Counted from the stretch's first letter, positions 1-9,028 are shown. The stretch: 64,000 nt of DNA from Tsukamurella pseudospumae (GCF_001575205.1 NZ_LSRE01000016.1:33874-97873); one strand, 5' to 3'. Numbers and translations are program-made. Notes: generated from the letters alone by a model not told the origin.

Positions 1-2494
1 CGAACAGTGCGGGCGCTTTGGTCCGCAGGCGCAGTGCCAGCAGGTCGAGGCCGCCACGGTCGTCGCGGTCGGTCCGGGCGGCGTCCCACGCCCGGCGCGC
101 GTCCCGGATCGGCCCGAACTTGTACTGGCGCAACGCCGCCACCATCGCGTCGCCCTCCGGCGACGGTCCGCGTTCCACGATCTCCTGCACCCGCACCCGC
201 ACGGCGTCGAGCCGGCTGTGCGCGTCACGAGCGCCCGCAGCGGCGGAGATCGCCACCACCTGCTTCGCGGTCTGCTCCGTCTCGGTGAGGTCCTTCGGGC
301 GGGGGGCGTGCTCCGAGATCGCCTGCATCGCCTCGACGAGCCGGTCGCGCTCGGAGACCAGGCGCACCACCGTGCGGGCGCGCAGCAGTTGATCCGCGGC
401 CTGGCTCAGCCGCTCGCTGCGGCCCCGGGTGGCGGTGCGGCCGGACGGATCGGTGGCGGGCGCCTCGAGCCCGAGGGCGCGGAGCACGTCACCGACCCGC
501 CCGATGACGTCCTCGACCCGCAGGTGCATCGCGGCGGACCGCAGGTGCTTGCCGTCCGCACCCTCCGCACCGTCGACGACGATGCCGAGCCCGGTCTCCT
601 CGAAGGCCTTCTGTTCGGGCCGGCGGAACCGCTTGCGCGCGAGATTGCCGGCCGCGAGGTGTCGGGAGTAGTCCTCGATCGCGGCGCGGTCGTTGGCGTC
701 CGGAGTGTCGCTGAGTTCGACGGTGGCGCCGTCGAGTTCGCCGTCGGCGTTGCGCGCCGTGGCGATCTGCTCCTCGAGCCCGGTCAGCCGCGACGCGAGG
801 TGCGCGCGGTCGCCGATGAGCATGTCCTCGGCGAGCAACTGCGCGGACGGCGGGTAGCGCCGCACCCGGTCGACGAGCTCGCTGATCAGGTCGGCGCGCG
901 CCCGGATCACGGTGAGCCGGTCGGCGTCGACGCCGCCGAGCACGTGGGCGAGCGCGCTGTCCCCGCCGTCGGCGAGGGGCGAGTCCGCGAGGCGGCCGGT
1001 CAGCTCCTCGAGGTCGTCGGCGTCGGGGATCTCCGAGAGGTCCGGCAGGTTGTGGGTCAGCCGGCGGGAGAACAACTCGTCGTTGCGGCGCAGGAGCGCG
1101 ACCAGCCGGTCGAACTCCCGGGTGTCGAGCGGGGGCACGGCACCGTCGACGGGGCCGGGCAGCCAGGAGTACTTCTCGGCGTCCCGTCGGACCTGCGCGA
1201 CGATCTCGGCCGGCTTGCCGGAGTACGCGGAGGTCAGCCAGTCGGAGTCCTCGGTCTCGGCGGTGCGCAGCGACCAGACCTCGCGCACCAGGTCCTCGCG
1301 GCGGGCGATGGCGCGGTCGCGCTTGGCGCGCAGGTCGCGCAGCTCGGCGTCGGCGAGGGCGTCGGAGTACGTGGACTTGCGGGTCGCGATCTCGGTGACG
1401 GACGCAGCGAGCGACGCCGAACCGTCCTTCGTGACATCGGTGACCGACACGACCAACTGGCGCACCTCCGGCGGCAGCTTGTCCTCCAGCACGGCGAGCG
1501 CCTGCGCCTTCTCGGACACGACGAGCACCCGCTGCCCCTTCGCCAGCAGTGCGGCCAGCAGGTTCGCGATGGTGTGGGTCTTGCCCGTGCCGGGCGGCCC
1601 CTCGACGACGACGCCGGAGTCGGCGCCCATGTGCGCCAGGATGTCCCGCTGCTCGACGTTCGAGGGCAGGACGTAGTACGCCTCGTCGAGCAGGTCCAGC
1701 GGACTCATCGCACCGTCGACGGCGAGCTGCCGGATCCGCTCCTCGGAGCTCACGCCCTCGACGAGCTGCGCGAGTCCGATCGGCACGGGTCGCTCTGGAT
1801 CGGAGACGTCGGCCTTCATCGCGTCGTAGAAGCCCAGGAGCGGCGCGGATCCCCGGGTGCGCAGTACCAGCGCGGGCGCGAACTCGATGCTCGCTCCCCC
1901 GTCGCGCGACGCGGCGCCGAGCCAGGTCGCGGTGAACTCCTCGCACGCCGGGTCGAGCACGGTGCGGGCGGTCTCGCGGAGCGAGGTCTGCAGTTCGGCG
2001 GAGCCGGACAGGTCGAACGAGGGCAGGCCCGCGAGCAGCAGCGAGTCCTCGACGCGCGGCACGGAGTCGCGCGGCAGCACGACCGTCAGCTTCTTGCCGC
2101 GCCGGTCGCGCTCGAGCAGCACGGGCTGGGTGAGCAGGTGGGCGCGGATCGCGGTGTCGCCGTCGCGGGCGGTGAGCAGCCCGGAGGCCAGGACCAGCTC
2201 GACCGACTCCGGGTGATCGCCCAGTTCGTCGAAGACGCGCAGCAGGCGCGCGTGCGGCGAATCGGGGGCGTCGTCCCGCGGCACGGTGAAGATGGTCGCG
2301 CCGGGCTTGGCGTCGGCGTCCCACGTTTCGGTCAGCGCGCCCTCGCCGGTGAGCGGCAGCACGGCGAGGTGATCGTCGAGGTCGCGCGCGACCACCGAGC
2401 GGGACCGGATCAGCTCGTCCAAGTACTGCAACAGGCGGACGACGCGATCGCGACGCCCGTCCGGGCCGTCGCCCTGATCACCGGCGGCGGTCAT
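1..2494 (-). CDS. Large SF1-type helicase / AAA-domain ATPase (5' part, runs off left edge)
   Basis: The frame from the ATG at 2492–2494 stays open to base 1, giving 831 residues with no stop, so the C-terminal part lies outside the window. A Walker A motif, GPPGTGKT, sits at residues 299–306 (bases 1577–1600) in the context VVVEGPPGTGKTHTIANLL. This is the arrangement of UPF1/AAA_11-type superfamily 1 helicases. A long charged, Arg/Leu-rich stretch with coiled-coil character follows. The downstream helicase motifs (Walker B, motifs III–VI) are not in view, so helicase activity is inferred from family resemblance. A GAGGAG Shine–Dalgarno precedes the ATG. A locally AT-rich patch at about 2553–2578 may carry the promoter. 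Long open frames on the opposite strand here are GC-rich shadows. Confidence 0.72.
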   Translation of the reverse strand, partial: MTAAGDQGDGPDGRRDRVVRLLQYLDELIRSRSVVARDLDDHLAVLPLTGEGALTETWDADAKPGATIFTVPRDDAPDSPHARLLRVFDELGDHPESVELVLASGLLTARDGDTAIRAHLLTQPVLLERDRRGKKLTVVLPRDSVPRVEDSLLLAGLPSFDLSGSAELQTSLRETARTVLDPACEEFTATWLGAASRDGGASIEFAPALVLRTRGSAPLLGFYDAMKADVSDPERPVPIGLAQLVEGVSSEERIRQLAVDGAMSPLDLLDEAYYVLPSNVEQRDILAHMGADSGVVVEGPPGTGKTHTIANLLAALLAKGQRVLVVSEKAQALAVLEDKLPPEVRQLVVSVTDVTKDGSASLAASVTEIATRKSTYSDALADAELRDLRAKRDRAIARREDLVREVWSLRTAETEDSDWLTSAYSGKPAEIVAQVRRDAEKYSWLPGPVDGAVPPLDTREFDRLVALLRRNDELFSRRLTHNLPDLSEIPDADDLEELTGRLADSPLADGGDSALAHVLGGVDADRLTVIRARADLISELVDRVRRYPPSAQLLAEDMLIGDRAHLASRLTGLEEQIATARNADGELDGATVELSDTPDANDRAAIEDYSRHLAAGNLARKRFRRPEQKAFEETGLGIVVDGAEGADGKHLRSAAMHLRVEDVIGRVGDVLRALGLEAPATDPSGRTATRGRSERLSQAADQLLRARTVVRLVSERDRLVEAMQAISEHAPRPKDLTETEQTAKQVVAISAAAGARDAHSRLDAVRVRVQEIVERGPSPEGDAMVAALRQYKFGPIRDARRAWDAARTDRDDRGGLDLLALRLRTKAPALF

Positions 2495-2602
2495 GCGCTC
2501 CTCGAGTCCCTCGGGTCGGCGGCAGCCGACACTCGGTACGGCCCGGCCGGGCTATACCTTGACTAAAGGTTAATACACGTCGGCGCGTACGCCGAGCGGT
2601 CA

Positions 2603-4420
2603 TTACCTCTTCCGGCCCGCGCGGAAGCGCTGCTTGCCCCCGGCCGGGCGGCCCGACGGTACGCCGGGGTCGGGTTCGAGGTTGATCAACTGCCCCGAAA
2701 TGCGGGTTCGCTCCAGGGCGTCGAAGACGTCGCGATCCAGATCGTCCGGCAGCTCGACGATGCTGTGGTCCGGCCGGATGCTGATATGTCCGAAATCACT
2801 GCGCCGGAGGCCGCCCTCGTTGGCGATCGCGCCCACGATCTGCGACGGGGTGGCGTGCTGGCGCTTCCCGACGGCGATCCGGTACGGCATCATCGGCCGC
2901 CCCGTCTTGCGGTGGGTCGACGGCTCCCGGTCGCGATCGCGATCCCGGCCGCGGCGGTCGCCCCGGTCGCCGAAGTCCTTGCGGTCCCCGAAGTCCTTGC
3001 GGTCCCGGGCGTTGCGCTCGCGCTCCGGCGGATCGGGCTTGAGCAGGAACGAGGCACCGTCGCGCGACTGCAGCGCGAGCGCCGCTGCGACGTCGACCAG
3101 CGGCACGTCGTTGGCGCCCACGTAGTCCTCGATGAGGCGGCGGAACATCTGCAGGTGGTCGTTGGTGAGGTTCTCGGTGATCGAATCGCCGAACTTCTCG
3201 ACGCGGTGCGCGTTGACGTCCTCGACGGACGGCAGGCCCATCTCGGTGAGCGGCTGCCGGGTGGCCTTCTCGATCGCGCGCAGCAGGTGCCGCTCGCGGG
3301 GCGTGACGAACAGCAGCGCGTCGCCCTTGCGGCCCGCGCGGCCGGTGCGGCCGATGCGGTGCACGTACGACTCCGTGTCGTGCGGGATGTCGTAGTTGAC
3401 GACGTGGCTGATGCGCTCCACGTCGAGGCCGCGGGCCGCGACGTCGGTCGCCACGAGGATGTCGATCTTGCCGTCCTTGAGCTGGTCGATCGTGCGCTCG
3501 CGCTGCGCCTGCACGATGTCGCCGTTGATGGCGGCGGCCGCGTGCCCGCGGGCGCGCAGCTTCTCGGCGAGCTCCTCGGTGGCCGACTTCGTCCGGACGA
3601 AGATGATCATCCCGTCGAACTCCTCCACCTCGAGGAGGCGGGTGAGCGCGTCGAGCTTGCGCTGGTGCGCGACCTGCAGGTAGCGCTGCGTGATGTTCGA
3701 CGCCGTCGCGGTCTTCGCCTTGACGGTGACCTCGACCGGGTCGTGCAGGTACTTCTTCGAGATCTTGCGGATCGCGGGCGGCATGGTGGCCGAGAACAGC
3801 GCGACCTGCTTGAACTCCGGGGTGTCGGCGAGGATCCGCTCGACGTCCTCCTGGAAGCCCATCGTGAGCATCTCGTCGGCCTCGTCGAGCACCAGGAACT
3901 CGAGGTTCGACAAGTCGAGCGTGCCCTTGGCGAGGTGATCGATCACGCGGCCCGGGGTGCCGACGATGATCTGCGCGCCGCGGCGCAGGCCCGAGAGCTG
4001 CACGCCGTAGCTCTGCCCGCCGTAGATCGGCAGCACGGTGATGTCTGGCATGTGCACGGCGTACTTGCCGAAGGCCTCGGACACCTGCAGCGCCAGCTCG
4101 CGCGTGGGCGCCAGCACCAGGGCCTGCGGCTTGCGGTTGGCACCGTCGATCTTGGACAGCACCGGGACGGCGAACGCCGCGGTCTTACCCGTGCCGGTCT
4201 GGGCGAGGCCCACGACATCGCTGCCCGAGAGCAGGGGAGGGATCGTGGCGGCCTGGATGGGCGACGGATTCTCGTACCCGACCTCGGCGAGTGCGCGCAG
4301 GACGCGCTCGTCGATGCCGAGGTCGAGGAAGGTCACCGGTTCGGTGGCAGAATCGGAAGCCTGCGCATCACCATCGACGGAGGCGGGGGCGGTGCGCTCG
4401 GCACCGAATTCATCAGACAT
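2603..4420 (-). CDS. deaD: DEAD-box ATP-dependent RNA helicase (DeaD/CsdA type)
   Basis: 605 residues. The RecA-like core shows AQTGTGKT (73–80), PTRELA (about 106), GTPGRV (about 155), DEAD (180–183), SAT and HRIGRTGRAGR, the full DEAD-box signature. After a basic, Arg/Asp-rich linker, about 75 residues (starting near RIAVGKRQHATPSQIVG) match the DbpA-type RNA-binding domain of DeaD/CsdA proteins. Members unwind short RNA duplexes in ribosome assembly and mRNA turnover, mainly in the cold. The linker contains a repeated KDFGDR unit encoded by an exact 18-bp tandem duplication. It is transcribed divergently from the acyl-CoA ligase at 4528. Start ATG 4418–4420, preceded by GGGGAAA. Confidence 0.95.
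   Translation of the reverse strand: MSDEFGAERTAPASVDGDAQASDSATEPVTFLDLGIDERVLRALAEVGYENPSPIQAATIPPLLSGSDVVGLAQTGTGKTAAFAVPVLSKIDGANRKPQALVLAPTRELALQVSEAFGKYAVHMPDITVLPIYGGQSYGVQLSGLRRGAQIIVGTPGRVIDHLAKGTLDLSNLEFLVLDEADEMLTMGFQEDVERILADTPEFKQVALFSATMPPAIRKISKKYLHDPVEVTVKAKTATASNITQRYLQVAHQRKLDALTRLLEVEEFDGMIIFVRTKSATEELAEKLRARGHAAAAINGDIVQAQRERTIDQLKDGKIDILVATDVAARGLDVERISHVVNYDIPHDTESYVHRIGRTGRAGRKGDALLFVTPRERHLLRAIEKATRQPLTEMGLPSVEDVNAHRVEKFGDSITENLTNDHLQMFRRLIEDYVGANDVPLVDVAAALALQSRDGASFLLKPDPPERERNARDRKDFGDRKDFGDRGDRRGRDRDRDREPSTHRKTGRPMMPYRIAVGKRQHATPSQIVGAIANEGGLRRSDFGHISIRPDHSIVELPDDLDRDVFDALERTRISGQLINLEPDPGVPSGRPAGGKQRFRAGRKR
2971..3006. repeat. Exact 18-bp tandem duplication inside deaD
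   Basis: Two adjacent identical copies of an 18-bp unit (2971–2988 and 2989–3006, plus-strand unit starting cgaagtcc). They encode the doubled KDFGDR in the basic linker between the helicase core and the RNA-binding domain. The repeat keeps the frame and may vary in length between strains. Confidence 0.9.
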
Positions 4421-4527
4421 TATTTCCCCAGCATATGCGGTGTACCCCGCACGCGCGAAACACCAGCAGATTCGGACACCCTCCGATAGGTTGTCTGAAG
4501 TTCACTATCGTCTCCGAGGAGAAGCTC

Positions 4528-6306
4528 TTGCGCATCGAGACCACTGCCGCCACCCGGTCCCACGCGGCATCGGACAACCTGACCACCAGGATCCGCGCGC
4601 TGGTCGAGTCGACCCCGTCGTTCGAGCTGTTCCTGCGCCCCTCCGGCTCCGGCTGGTCGCCCGTCACCGCGCAGCAGTTCAACGACCAGCTGACCGCCGT
4701 GGGCAAGGGCCTGATGGCCCGCGGCATCGAGACCGGCACCCGCATCGCGATCATGAGCCCCACCCGGTACGAGTGGGCCCTCCTCGATTACGCCAACTGG
4801 TCCGTCGGGGGTTCGACGGTGGCGGTTTACGAGTCGAACTCGGCCGCCCAGGTCGAGCACATCCTCTCCGATTCGGGCTCGATCGCGCTGATCACGGACA
4901 CCCGCGCCACCGCGGACCGGATCGCCGCCGGCGTGCCCGCGGGCGTACAGGTCTGGGTCATCGAGGAGGGGCTCGTCGACGCCCTCACCGCCGACGGTGC
5001 CGCCGTCGCCGACGAGGCCTATCTCGCCCGCGCCACCGCGGTGGAGTCCACCGCCGAGGCCACGCTGGTCTACACGTCCGGCACCACCGGCAAGCCGAAG
5101 GGCGTGGTGCTCACGCACGACAACCTGCTCTCCGAGTACGACGGCATCCATCAGGGCCTGAGCGAGATGACCAAGCCCGGCGACAGCACCGTCATGTTCC
5201 TGCCGCTCGCCCACATCTTCGCCCGCGCGATCTCGGTGGCCGCCGTTCAGCACGGCATCCGGGTGGCGCACACCGCGGACCTGTCCAACATCACCGGCCT
5301 GTTCGGCGAGCTCAAGCCGTCCTACATCCTCAGCGTGCCGCGCGTGTTCGAGAAGGTCTACAACACGATGAGCAGCAAGGCCGAGGAGGGCGGCAAGGGC
5401 AAGATCTTCAACGCCGCGGTGGAGACCTCGATCGAGTACAGCAAGGCCCTCGAAGCCGGCGGCCCCGGGCTGGTGCTCAAGCTCAAGCACGCGCTCTTCG
5501 ACAAGCTCGTCTACTCCAAGCTGCGTGAGGCCCTCGGCGGCAACTGCACGTGTGCCGTCTCGGGCGGTGCTCCCCTGGGCGCGCGCCTCGGCCACTTCTT
5601 CCGCGGCGCCGGCGTCACCGTGTACGAGGGCTACGGCCTCTCCGAGACCAGCGCGGCGATCACCTGCAACAGCCCCTCCGAGCAGCGCGTGGGCACCGTC
5701 GGGCGTCCGATCCCCGGCCAGGAGGTGGCGATCGCCGACGACGGCGAGATCCTGCTCCGCGGCCCCGTCGTCTTCGGCGGCTATTGGGGCCTGCCCGAGG
5801 CCACGGCCGACGCGCTGCAGGACGGCTGGTTCCACACGGGCGACCTCGGCTCGCTCGACGCCGACGGCTACCTCTCGATCACCGGCCGCAAGAAGGAGAT
5901 CCTGGTGACCGCCGCGGGCAAGAACATCGCGCCCGCGCAGACCGAGGACGCGCTCCGCCAGCACCCGCTGGTCTCGCAGGCCATGCTCCTCGGCGACAAG
6001 CAACCCTTCGTGGCCGCGCTGATCACTCTCGACGCCGAGGCCCTGCCGGGCTGGCTCTCCGCGCACGGGCTGCCCGCGGACACCTCGATCGAGGACGCCG
6101 TGGCGAACGAGACCCTGCAGGCCGAGATCACCTCCGCCGTGAACACCGCGAACTCGCTGGTCTCCAAGGCCGAGCAGGTCAAGAAGTGGCGCGTGCTCAC
6201 CACCGACTTCAGCATCGACGGCGGTGAGCTCACGCCGACGCTCAAGGTCAAGCGGAACGTGGTGATGGATCAGCGCGCCGCCGACATCGCCGAGATCTAC
6301 GGCTGA
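4528..6306 (+). CDS. Long-chain fatty acid–CoA ligase (FadD15-like)
   Basis: 592 residues from the TTG at 4528, chosen because a GAGGAGAA ribosome-binding site lies just upstream. The open frame extends further 5' but reads into the promoter region of divergent deaD. The AMP-binding signature YTSGTTGKPKG is at residues 182–192. Adenylation motifs GYGLSET and the hinge region TGRKKEILVTAAGKNIAP are present, in the order seen in long-chain acyl-CoA synthetases that make acyl-AMP and then acyl-CoA. The pattern of motifs and length resembles mycobacterial FadD15. A hairpin follows the stop codon. No acyl-chain specificity can be read from the sequence. Confidence 0.9.
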   Translation: MRIETTAATRSHAASDNLTTRIRALVESTPSFELFLRPSGSGWSPVTAQQFNDQLTAVGKGLMARGIETGTRIAIMSPTRYEWALLDYANWSVGGSTVAVYESNSAAQVEHILSDSGSIALITDTRATADRIAAGVPAGVQVWVIEEGLVDALTADGAAVADEAYLARATAVESTAEATLVYTSGTTGKPKGVVLTHDNLLSEYDGIHQGLSEMTKPGDSTVMFLPLAHIFARAISVAAVQHGIRVAHTADLSNITGLFGELKPSYILSVPRVFEKVYNTMSSKAEEGGKGKIFNAAVETSIEYSKALEAGGPGLVLKLKHALFDKLVYSKLREALGGNCTCAVSGGAPLGARLGHFFRGAGVTVYEGYGLSETSAAITCNSPSEQRVGTVGRPIPGQEVAIADDGEILLRGPVVFGGYWGLPEATADALQDGWFHTGDLGSLDADGYLSITGRKKEILVTAAGKNIAPAQTEDALRQHPLVSQAMLLGDKQPFVAALITLDAEALPGWLSAHGLPADTSIEDAVANETLQAEITSAVNTANSLVSKAEQVKKWRVLTTDFSIDGGELTPTLKVKRNVVMDQRAADIAEIYG

Positions 6307-6320
6307 CCTTCGGATACGCG

Positions 6321-6363
6321 AACGCCGCCCACTCCATCGGCATCGGGAGTGGGCAGCGTTTCT
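6321..6363 (+). terminator. Intrinsic-type terminator after the acyl-CoA ligase
   Basis: A 15-bp near-perfect stem pairs bases 6321–6335 (AACGCCGCCCACTCC) with 6346–6360, around a roughly 10-nt loop, and is followed by TTTCTCG. It lies between the stops of two converging genes and could serve both strands. Confidence 0.75.
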
Positions 6364-6375
6364 CGTCTCAGCGCG

Positions 6376-6753
6376 TCAGAGGTCGAACGTGGCCCGGATC
6401 TCGTCGGAGTTCTTCTTCTCGAAGTAGAACGACGCGAACGGGATCGTGCCGGCGAGCAGCGTGAGCAGGAAGCGCTTCGCAGGCCACCGGACCTTCGATC
6501 CCAGATCCAGGGTGACGAGCAGGTAGATGAAGTAACACCAACCGTGGACGGCCCCGAAGTAGAAGAGCCATGCCGGACTCTCCCACCCGAACGCCTTCGC
6601 CAGCAGGTACTTGTAGATCATCTCGGCGCAGAAGATCAGCAGGACGACGCCCGTGAGGGTCGCCATGAACCGATACCGCTTGAGCGCGCTACCGACCTGA
6701 TCGCGGCGCTTCGCCGCCAGCTTCTCGGCGGAGGTCACGGGTGCCTCGGTCAC
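6376..6753 (-). CDS. DUF3817 family membrane protein
   Basis: 125 residues with three to four hydrophobic segments (about 30–50, 62–82 and 95–112), including GAVHGWCYFIYLLVTLDL and a C-terminal FYFEKK. This is the pattern of DUF3817 (YdzA-like) membrane proteins; Rv1342c of M. tuberculosis belongs here. Function unknown. The GTG start at 6751–6753 has GAGGAG upstream and overlaps the stop of the preceding gene as GTGA, so the pair is probably translationally coupled. In mycobacteria a DUF3817 gene also sits near rph/rdgB, as it does here a few kilobases away. Confidence 0.8.
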   Translation of the reverse strand: MTEAPVTSAEKLAAKRRDQVGSALKRYRFMATLTGVVLLIFCAEMIYKYLLAKAFGWESPAWLFYFGAVHGWCYFIYLLVTLDLGSKVRWPAKRFLLTLLAGTIPFASFYFEKKNSDEIRATFDL

Positions 6754-7193
6754 TTCTTCTCCTCGATCTTCTCGCTCGTCGCCAGGTCGGCGAGGAGACG
6801 GTTGTACTCGTCGTGCGCAGCGTCGTCGGGTGCGGTGTCCGGGGCCGACGGTGCGATCGCCCGGCTCGGCAGGAATCCCTCCGGGATCGCGGTGAGTTTC
6901 GTGGCGACCGGCACGGCGGACTTCGGTGCGGACCGGACCTCGGCAGGTGCGCCGGCTTCCTCCGCTTCGAGTTGCTCCTGCAGCTCGGCCTCGTCCTCGA
7001 GTTGCACGAACCGCTTGTAACCCCAGATGAAGGCGACGGCGAACAGCGGCCACTGCATCGCATAGCCGAGGTTGCGGGCGGAACCTGCCGTCGACTCGAA
7101 CCGTCCCCATTGCCACCAGCCGAGCGCCAGACACGCCAGGGCGGCGACCACGACGAACGCGATCAGCGCGGGACGATGGCGACGACGTTTCAC
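6750..7193 (-). CDS. Two-TM membrane protein, probable LprD-region (Rv1343c-like) protein
   Basis: 147 residues from a GTG at 7191–7193. The basic start VKRRRHRP is followed by hydrophobic segments at about 9–27 and 45–62 (MQWPLFAVAFIWGYKRF). A long acidic, Ala-rich cytoplasmic tail with predicted coiled coil (EDEAELQEQLEAEEA) ends in EEKK. No catalytic motif is visible. The gene overlaps the DUF3817 gene by GTGA. That pairing and position suggest a relative of the M. tuberculosis gene next to Rv1342c, but similarity was judged only from context. Confidence 0.6.
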   Translation of the reverse strand: MKRRRHRPALIAFVVVAALACLALGWWQWGRFESTAGSARNLGYAMQWPLFAVAFIWGYKRFVQLEDEAELQEQLEAEEAGAPAEVRSAPKSAVPVATKLTAIPEGFLPSRAIAPSAPDTAPDDAAHDEYNRLLADLATSEKIEEKK

Positions 7194-7278
7194 GCCCTCG
7201 ACGGTACCCGTCGCGGCGACGGCGTCCGAAAACCGGTATCGTGACCTGCGCCGCAGCGGGTACGGTCCGTTGTCGCAC

Positions 7279-7360
<82 letters not shown>

Positions 7361-7775
7361 CCGCGTGGTGGCAGCAGCGCGGGACGAAAGAGGACGCGAT
7401 CCGTCCCAGTCGGACGCGACGCCGGTGCGGCATGTGCAGCTGGTCAACCGGTCTTGGACCGGCCCGAGGCCCTCGCATACTCCCCCGCCGTCGTGAACCG
7501 CGTGCGACGGACCCGGCGTACCTGAATCTGTCATCGGTGCAGCACACCTGCACGAACCCCGCGGCAGGGCTACTCTGAAAGAGCGCCGTGGTGCGCAGGT
7601 AACGCCCCCAGAGCGCCGACCTTGGAATCGGCCCGGGGAGCGCCACGAGGCCCGGACCCATGTCGCCCCATCCTGATTTGGGCACCGGGTCTCTCCGCCA
7701 CCTGCACGCATCCCCACAAGCGCAACACCGCAGCACCACCTGATGCACTAGAAGCCGATTACGTTGGGAAAGAAC
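7361..7775. other. Gene-poor interval between tRNA-Leu and the micro-protein
   Basis: About 415 bp without a convincing gene. It holds a short hairpin (CCGGTC…GACCGG, about 7449–7463), repeat copy A (7469–7525) and GC-rich DNA leading to the small ORF at 7776. No integrase or attachment-site duplication was seen next to the tRNA. Confidence 0.6.
7469..7525 (+). repeat. Short coding-like repeat, copy A (upstream of cspA)
   Basis: A segment that in one frame reads ALAYSPAVVNRVRRTRRT followed by TGA at 7523–7525. It matches copy B at 8379–8432, with 35 of 51 aligned bases identical and 10 of the first 14 codons encoding the same residue (ALAYS..VVNR.RR). Several differences fall at third codon positions, as expected if the peptide rather than the DNA is conserved. 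A GGTC/GACC hairpin precedes it, as in copy B. No clear start codon with a ribosome-binding site was found; TTG 7454 is in frame. Confidence 0.55.
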
Positions 7776-7874
7776 ATGACTGAAGACAAGAAGGTCGAGC
7801 CCAAGGGCCGACGCAGGTGGCCGTGGATCCTCGGAGCCGCGGTCGCCGCGCTCCTCGCGTGGAGCATGAGCTGA
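7776..7874 (+). CDS. 32-residue single-pass membrane micro-protein
   Basis: A complete small ORF: ATG 7776–7778, stop TGA 7872–7874, with GGGAAAG upstream as a plausible ribosome-binding site. The product begins MTEDKKVEPKGRRRWPW and ends in the hydrophobic stretch ILGAAVAALLAWSMS. It therefore has a charged N-terminus, a WPW hinge and one membrane span, an inside-to-outside topology common in actinobacterial micro-proteins. No homologue is recognised. Its reality is inferred from the clean layout only. Confidence 0.5.
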   Translation: MTEDKKVEPKGRRRWPWILGAAVAALLAWSMS

Positions 7875-8101
7875 CCCTACGATCGACTGCAGATCGCTCT
7901 AGGCCTAGCCGCTGACCGATGTTTCTGCTACTGTGAAGTCGGTTGATTTTCTTGGTGGCTCGTTTCGCGAAGATTTTCCGCGGCGGACACATTCTTGACT
8001 CCGTGAGTAGTTCCGGTGGCCTTGTTTCTGCGTACCTCCGCAATACCCAAGATCGAAACACTCGGTCTTGCAACACTTTTGATACTCAGGAGAGTAGTCG
8101 C

Positions 8102-8311
8102 ATGGCTAAGCAGGGCACCGTCAAGTGGTTCAACGCCGAGAAGGGCTTCGGGTTCATCACCCCGGATTCCGGCAGCAAGGACCTCTTCGTCCACTTCTCC
8201 GGCATCCTCGGCAACGGCGGCTTCCGCAGCCTCAACGAGAATGACCGCGTCAGCTTCGAGGAAGAGGCTGGCGATCGCGGCCCGCAGGCCGTCGCGGTGC
8301 AGACCGTCTGA
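8102..8311 (+). CDS. cspA: Cold-shock domain protein
   Basis: 69 residues, a single cold-shock (OB-fold) domain of normal size. RNP1 is KGFGFI (14–19) and RNP2 VHF (30–32), in the contexts [15 protein letters not shown] and DLFVHFSGI. It binds single-stranded RNA/DNA and acts as an RNA chaperone. ATG 8102 is preceded by AGGAG. A TACTGT hexamer near 7931 could be its −10, which would leave a leader of about 160 nt, as in other cold-shock mRNAs; this is tentative. Followed by a strong terminator and repeat copy B. Confidence 0.95.
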   Translation: MAKQGTVKWFNAEKGFGFITPDSGSKDLFVHFSGILGNGGFRSLNENDRVSFEEEAGDRGPQAVAVQTV

Positions 8312-8335
8312 GACTCGCGGGTCGGGTCAAGCGGA

Positions 8336-8376
8336 GGGGCTGAGTGGTCTAAGACCATTCGGCCCCTTGCTTCTTT
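8336..8376 (+). terminator. Terminator of cspA
   Basis: A 15-bp stem with G·U pairs joins GGGGCTGAGTGGTCT to AGACCATTCGGCCCC and is followed by TTGCTTCTTT. It lies 25 nt after the cspA stop. Confidence 0.8.
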
Positions 8377-8378
8377 CC

Positions 8379-8432
8379 GCGCTCGCCTACTCCCTCATCG
8401 TCGTGAACCGGCTCCGCCGCATCACCAGGAAC
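8379..8432 (+). repeat. Short coding-like repeat, copy B (downstream of cspA)
   Basis: Lies directly after the cspA terminator hairpin and reads ALAYSLIVVNRLRRITRN in the same relative frame as copy A (7469–7525). In-frame upstream sequence adds the hydrophobic FGPLLLS, so copy B could encode a short membrane peptide; TTG 8367 is an in-frame but poorly supported start. The frame continues to a stop at 8510. The rest of the 8312–8671 gap shows no gene. Confidence 0.55.
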
Positions 8433-8671
8433 ACACCCTGGCGAATCGATCACACCCCGCTTTGCGGCAAGTTTTTCGGCCGATTACTTCGGTCCCCTTC
8501 TCAGCCGTGATTCCCCTGGACAGACACCCCGCGCAGCACGATCTCCCGCTGCGAACCGGCGTTACCTGTGAATTCTCTTGGCCCGAACTCAGATTCATCG
8601 CGGTACGTTCGGCGATGTGGCCCGGATCGGCATCCACCGATGCATCCGGGCGACGACGAAAGGAGAACACC

Positions 8672-9028
8672 ATGCTCACTCGTTGGAAGATCGCCGCCAC
8701 CACCGGCGCGGCCGGCGCGCTCGTCCTGGCCCCTGCCGCAATGGCGCAGGCGGCACCGTCGGACCCGGTCCCCGGGACGAACTGCACCGTCGCCCAGGTC
8801 GAACGCGCAACCGTCGCGGTCGCGCCCGAAGCGCAAACGATGGTGAACCAACTGCCGGGCGGACGGGCCGAGGCGCAGCGGATCCTCGCCCTGCCGCCGG
8901 CGGAGCGGAACGCACGGATTCACGAGTTGGGACGTCAGAACCCGCAGCTCGCCGCGTACTACCAGCAGAACCAGGCGAAGATCAACAGCACGATCGCGAC
9001 GGTCGCCAAGACCTGCTCGCAGTACTGA
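8672..9028 (+). CDS. Secreted haemophore-like (MHB-type) protein
   Basis: 118 residues. A clear signal peptide (MLTRWKIAATTGAAGALVLA, then PAAMAQAAP) ends near residue 28. The mature part is helical with exactly two cysteines, near its start (TNCTV) and end (KTCSQY). This, with the motif LPPAERNARIHELGRQNPQ, matches the mycobacterial haemophore/haem-binding (MHB) domain family, small secreted four-helix proteins closed by one disulfide. ATG 8672 has AAAGGAGAA upstream. Haem binding is a family property and was not shown here. Confidence 0.8.
   Translation: MLTRWKIAATTGAAGALVLAPAAMAQAAPSDPVPGTNCTVAQVERATVAVAPEAQTMVNQLPGGRAEAQRILALPPAERNARIHELGRQNPQLAAYYQQNQAKINSTIATVAKTCSQY

Noticed and set aside
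218..2566. A 782-codon plus-strand frame over the helicase
   Set aside because: Composition is that of a reverse-complement shadow. The minus strand carries an intact Walker A and an uninterrupted frame.
2765..4489. Long plus-strand frame opposite deaD
   Set aside because: No recognisable motif, and it mirrors a complete DEAD-box helicase.
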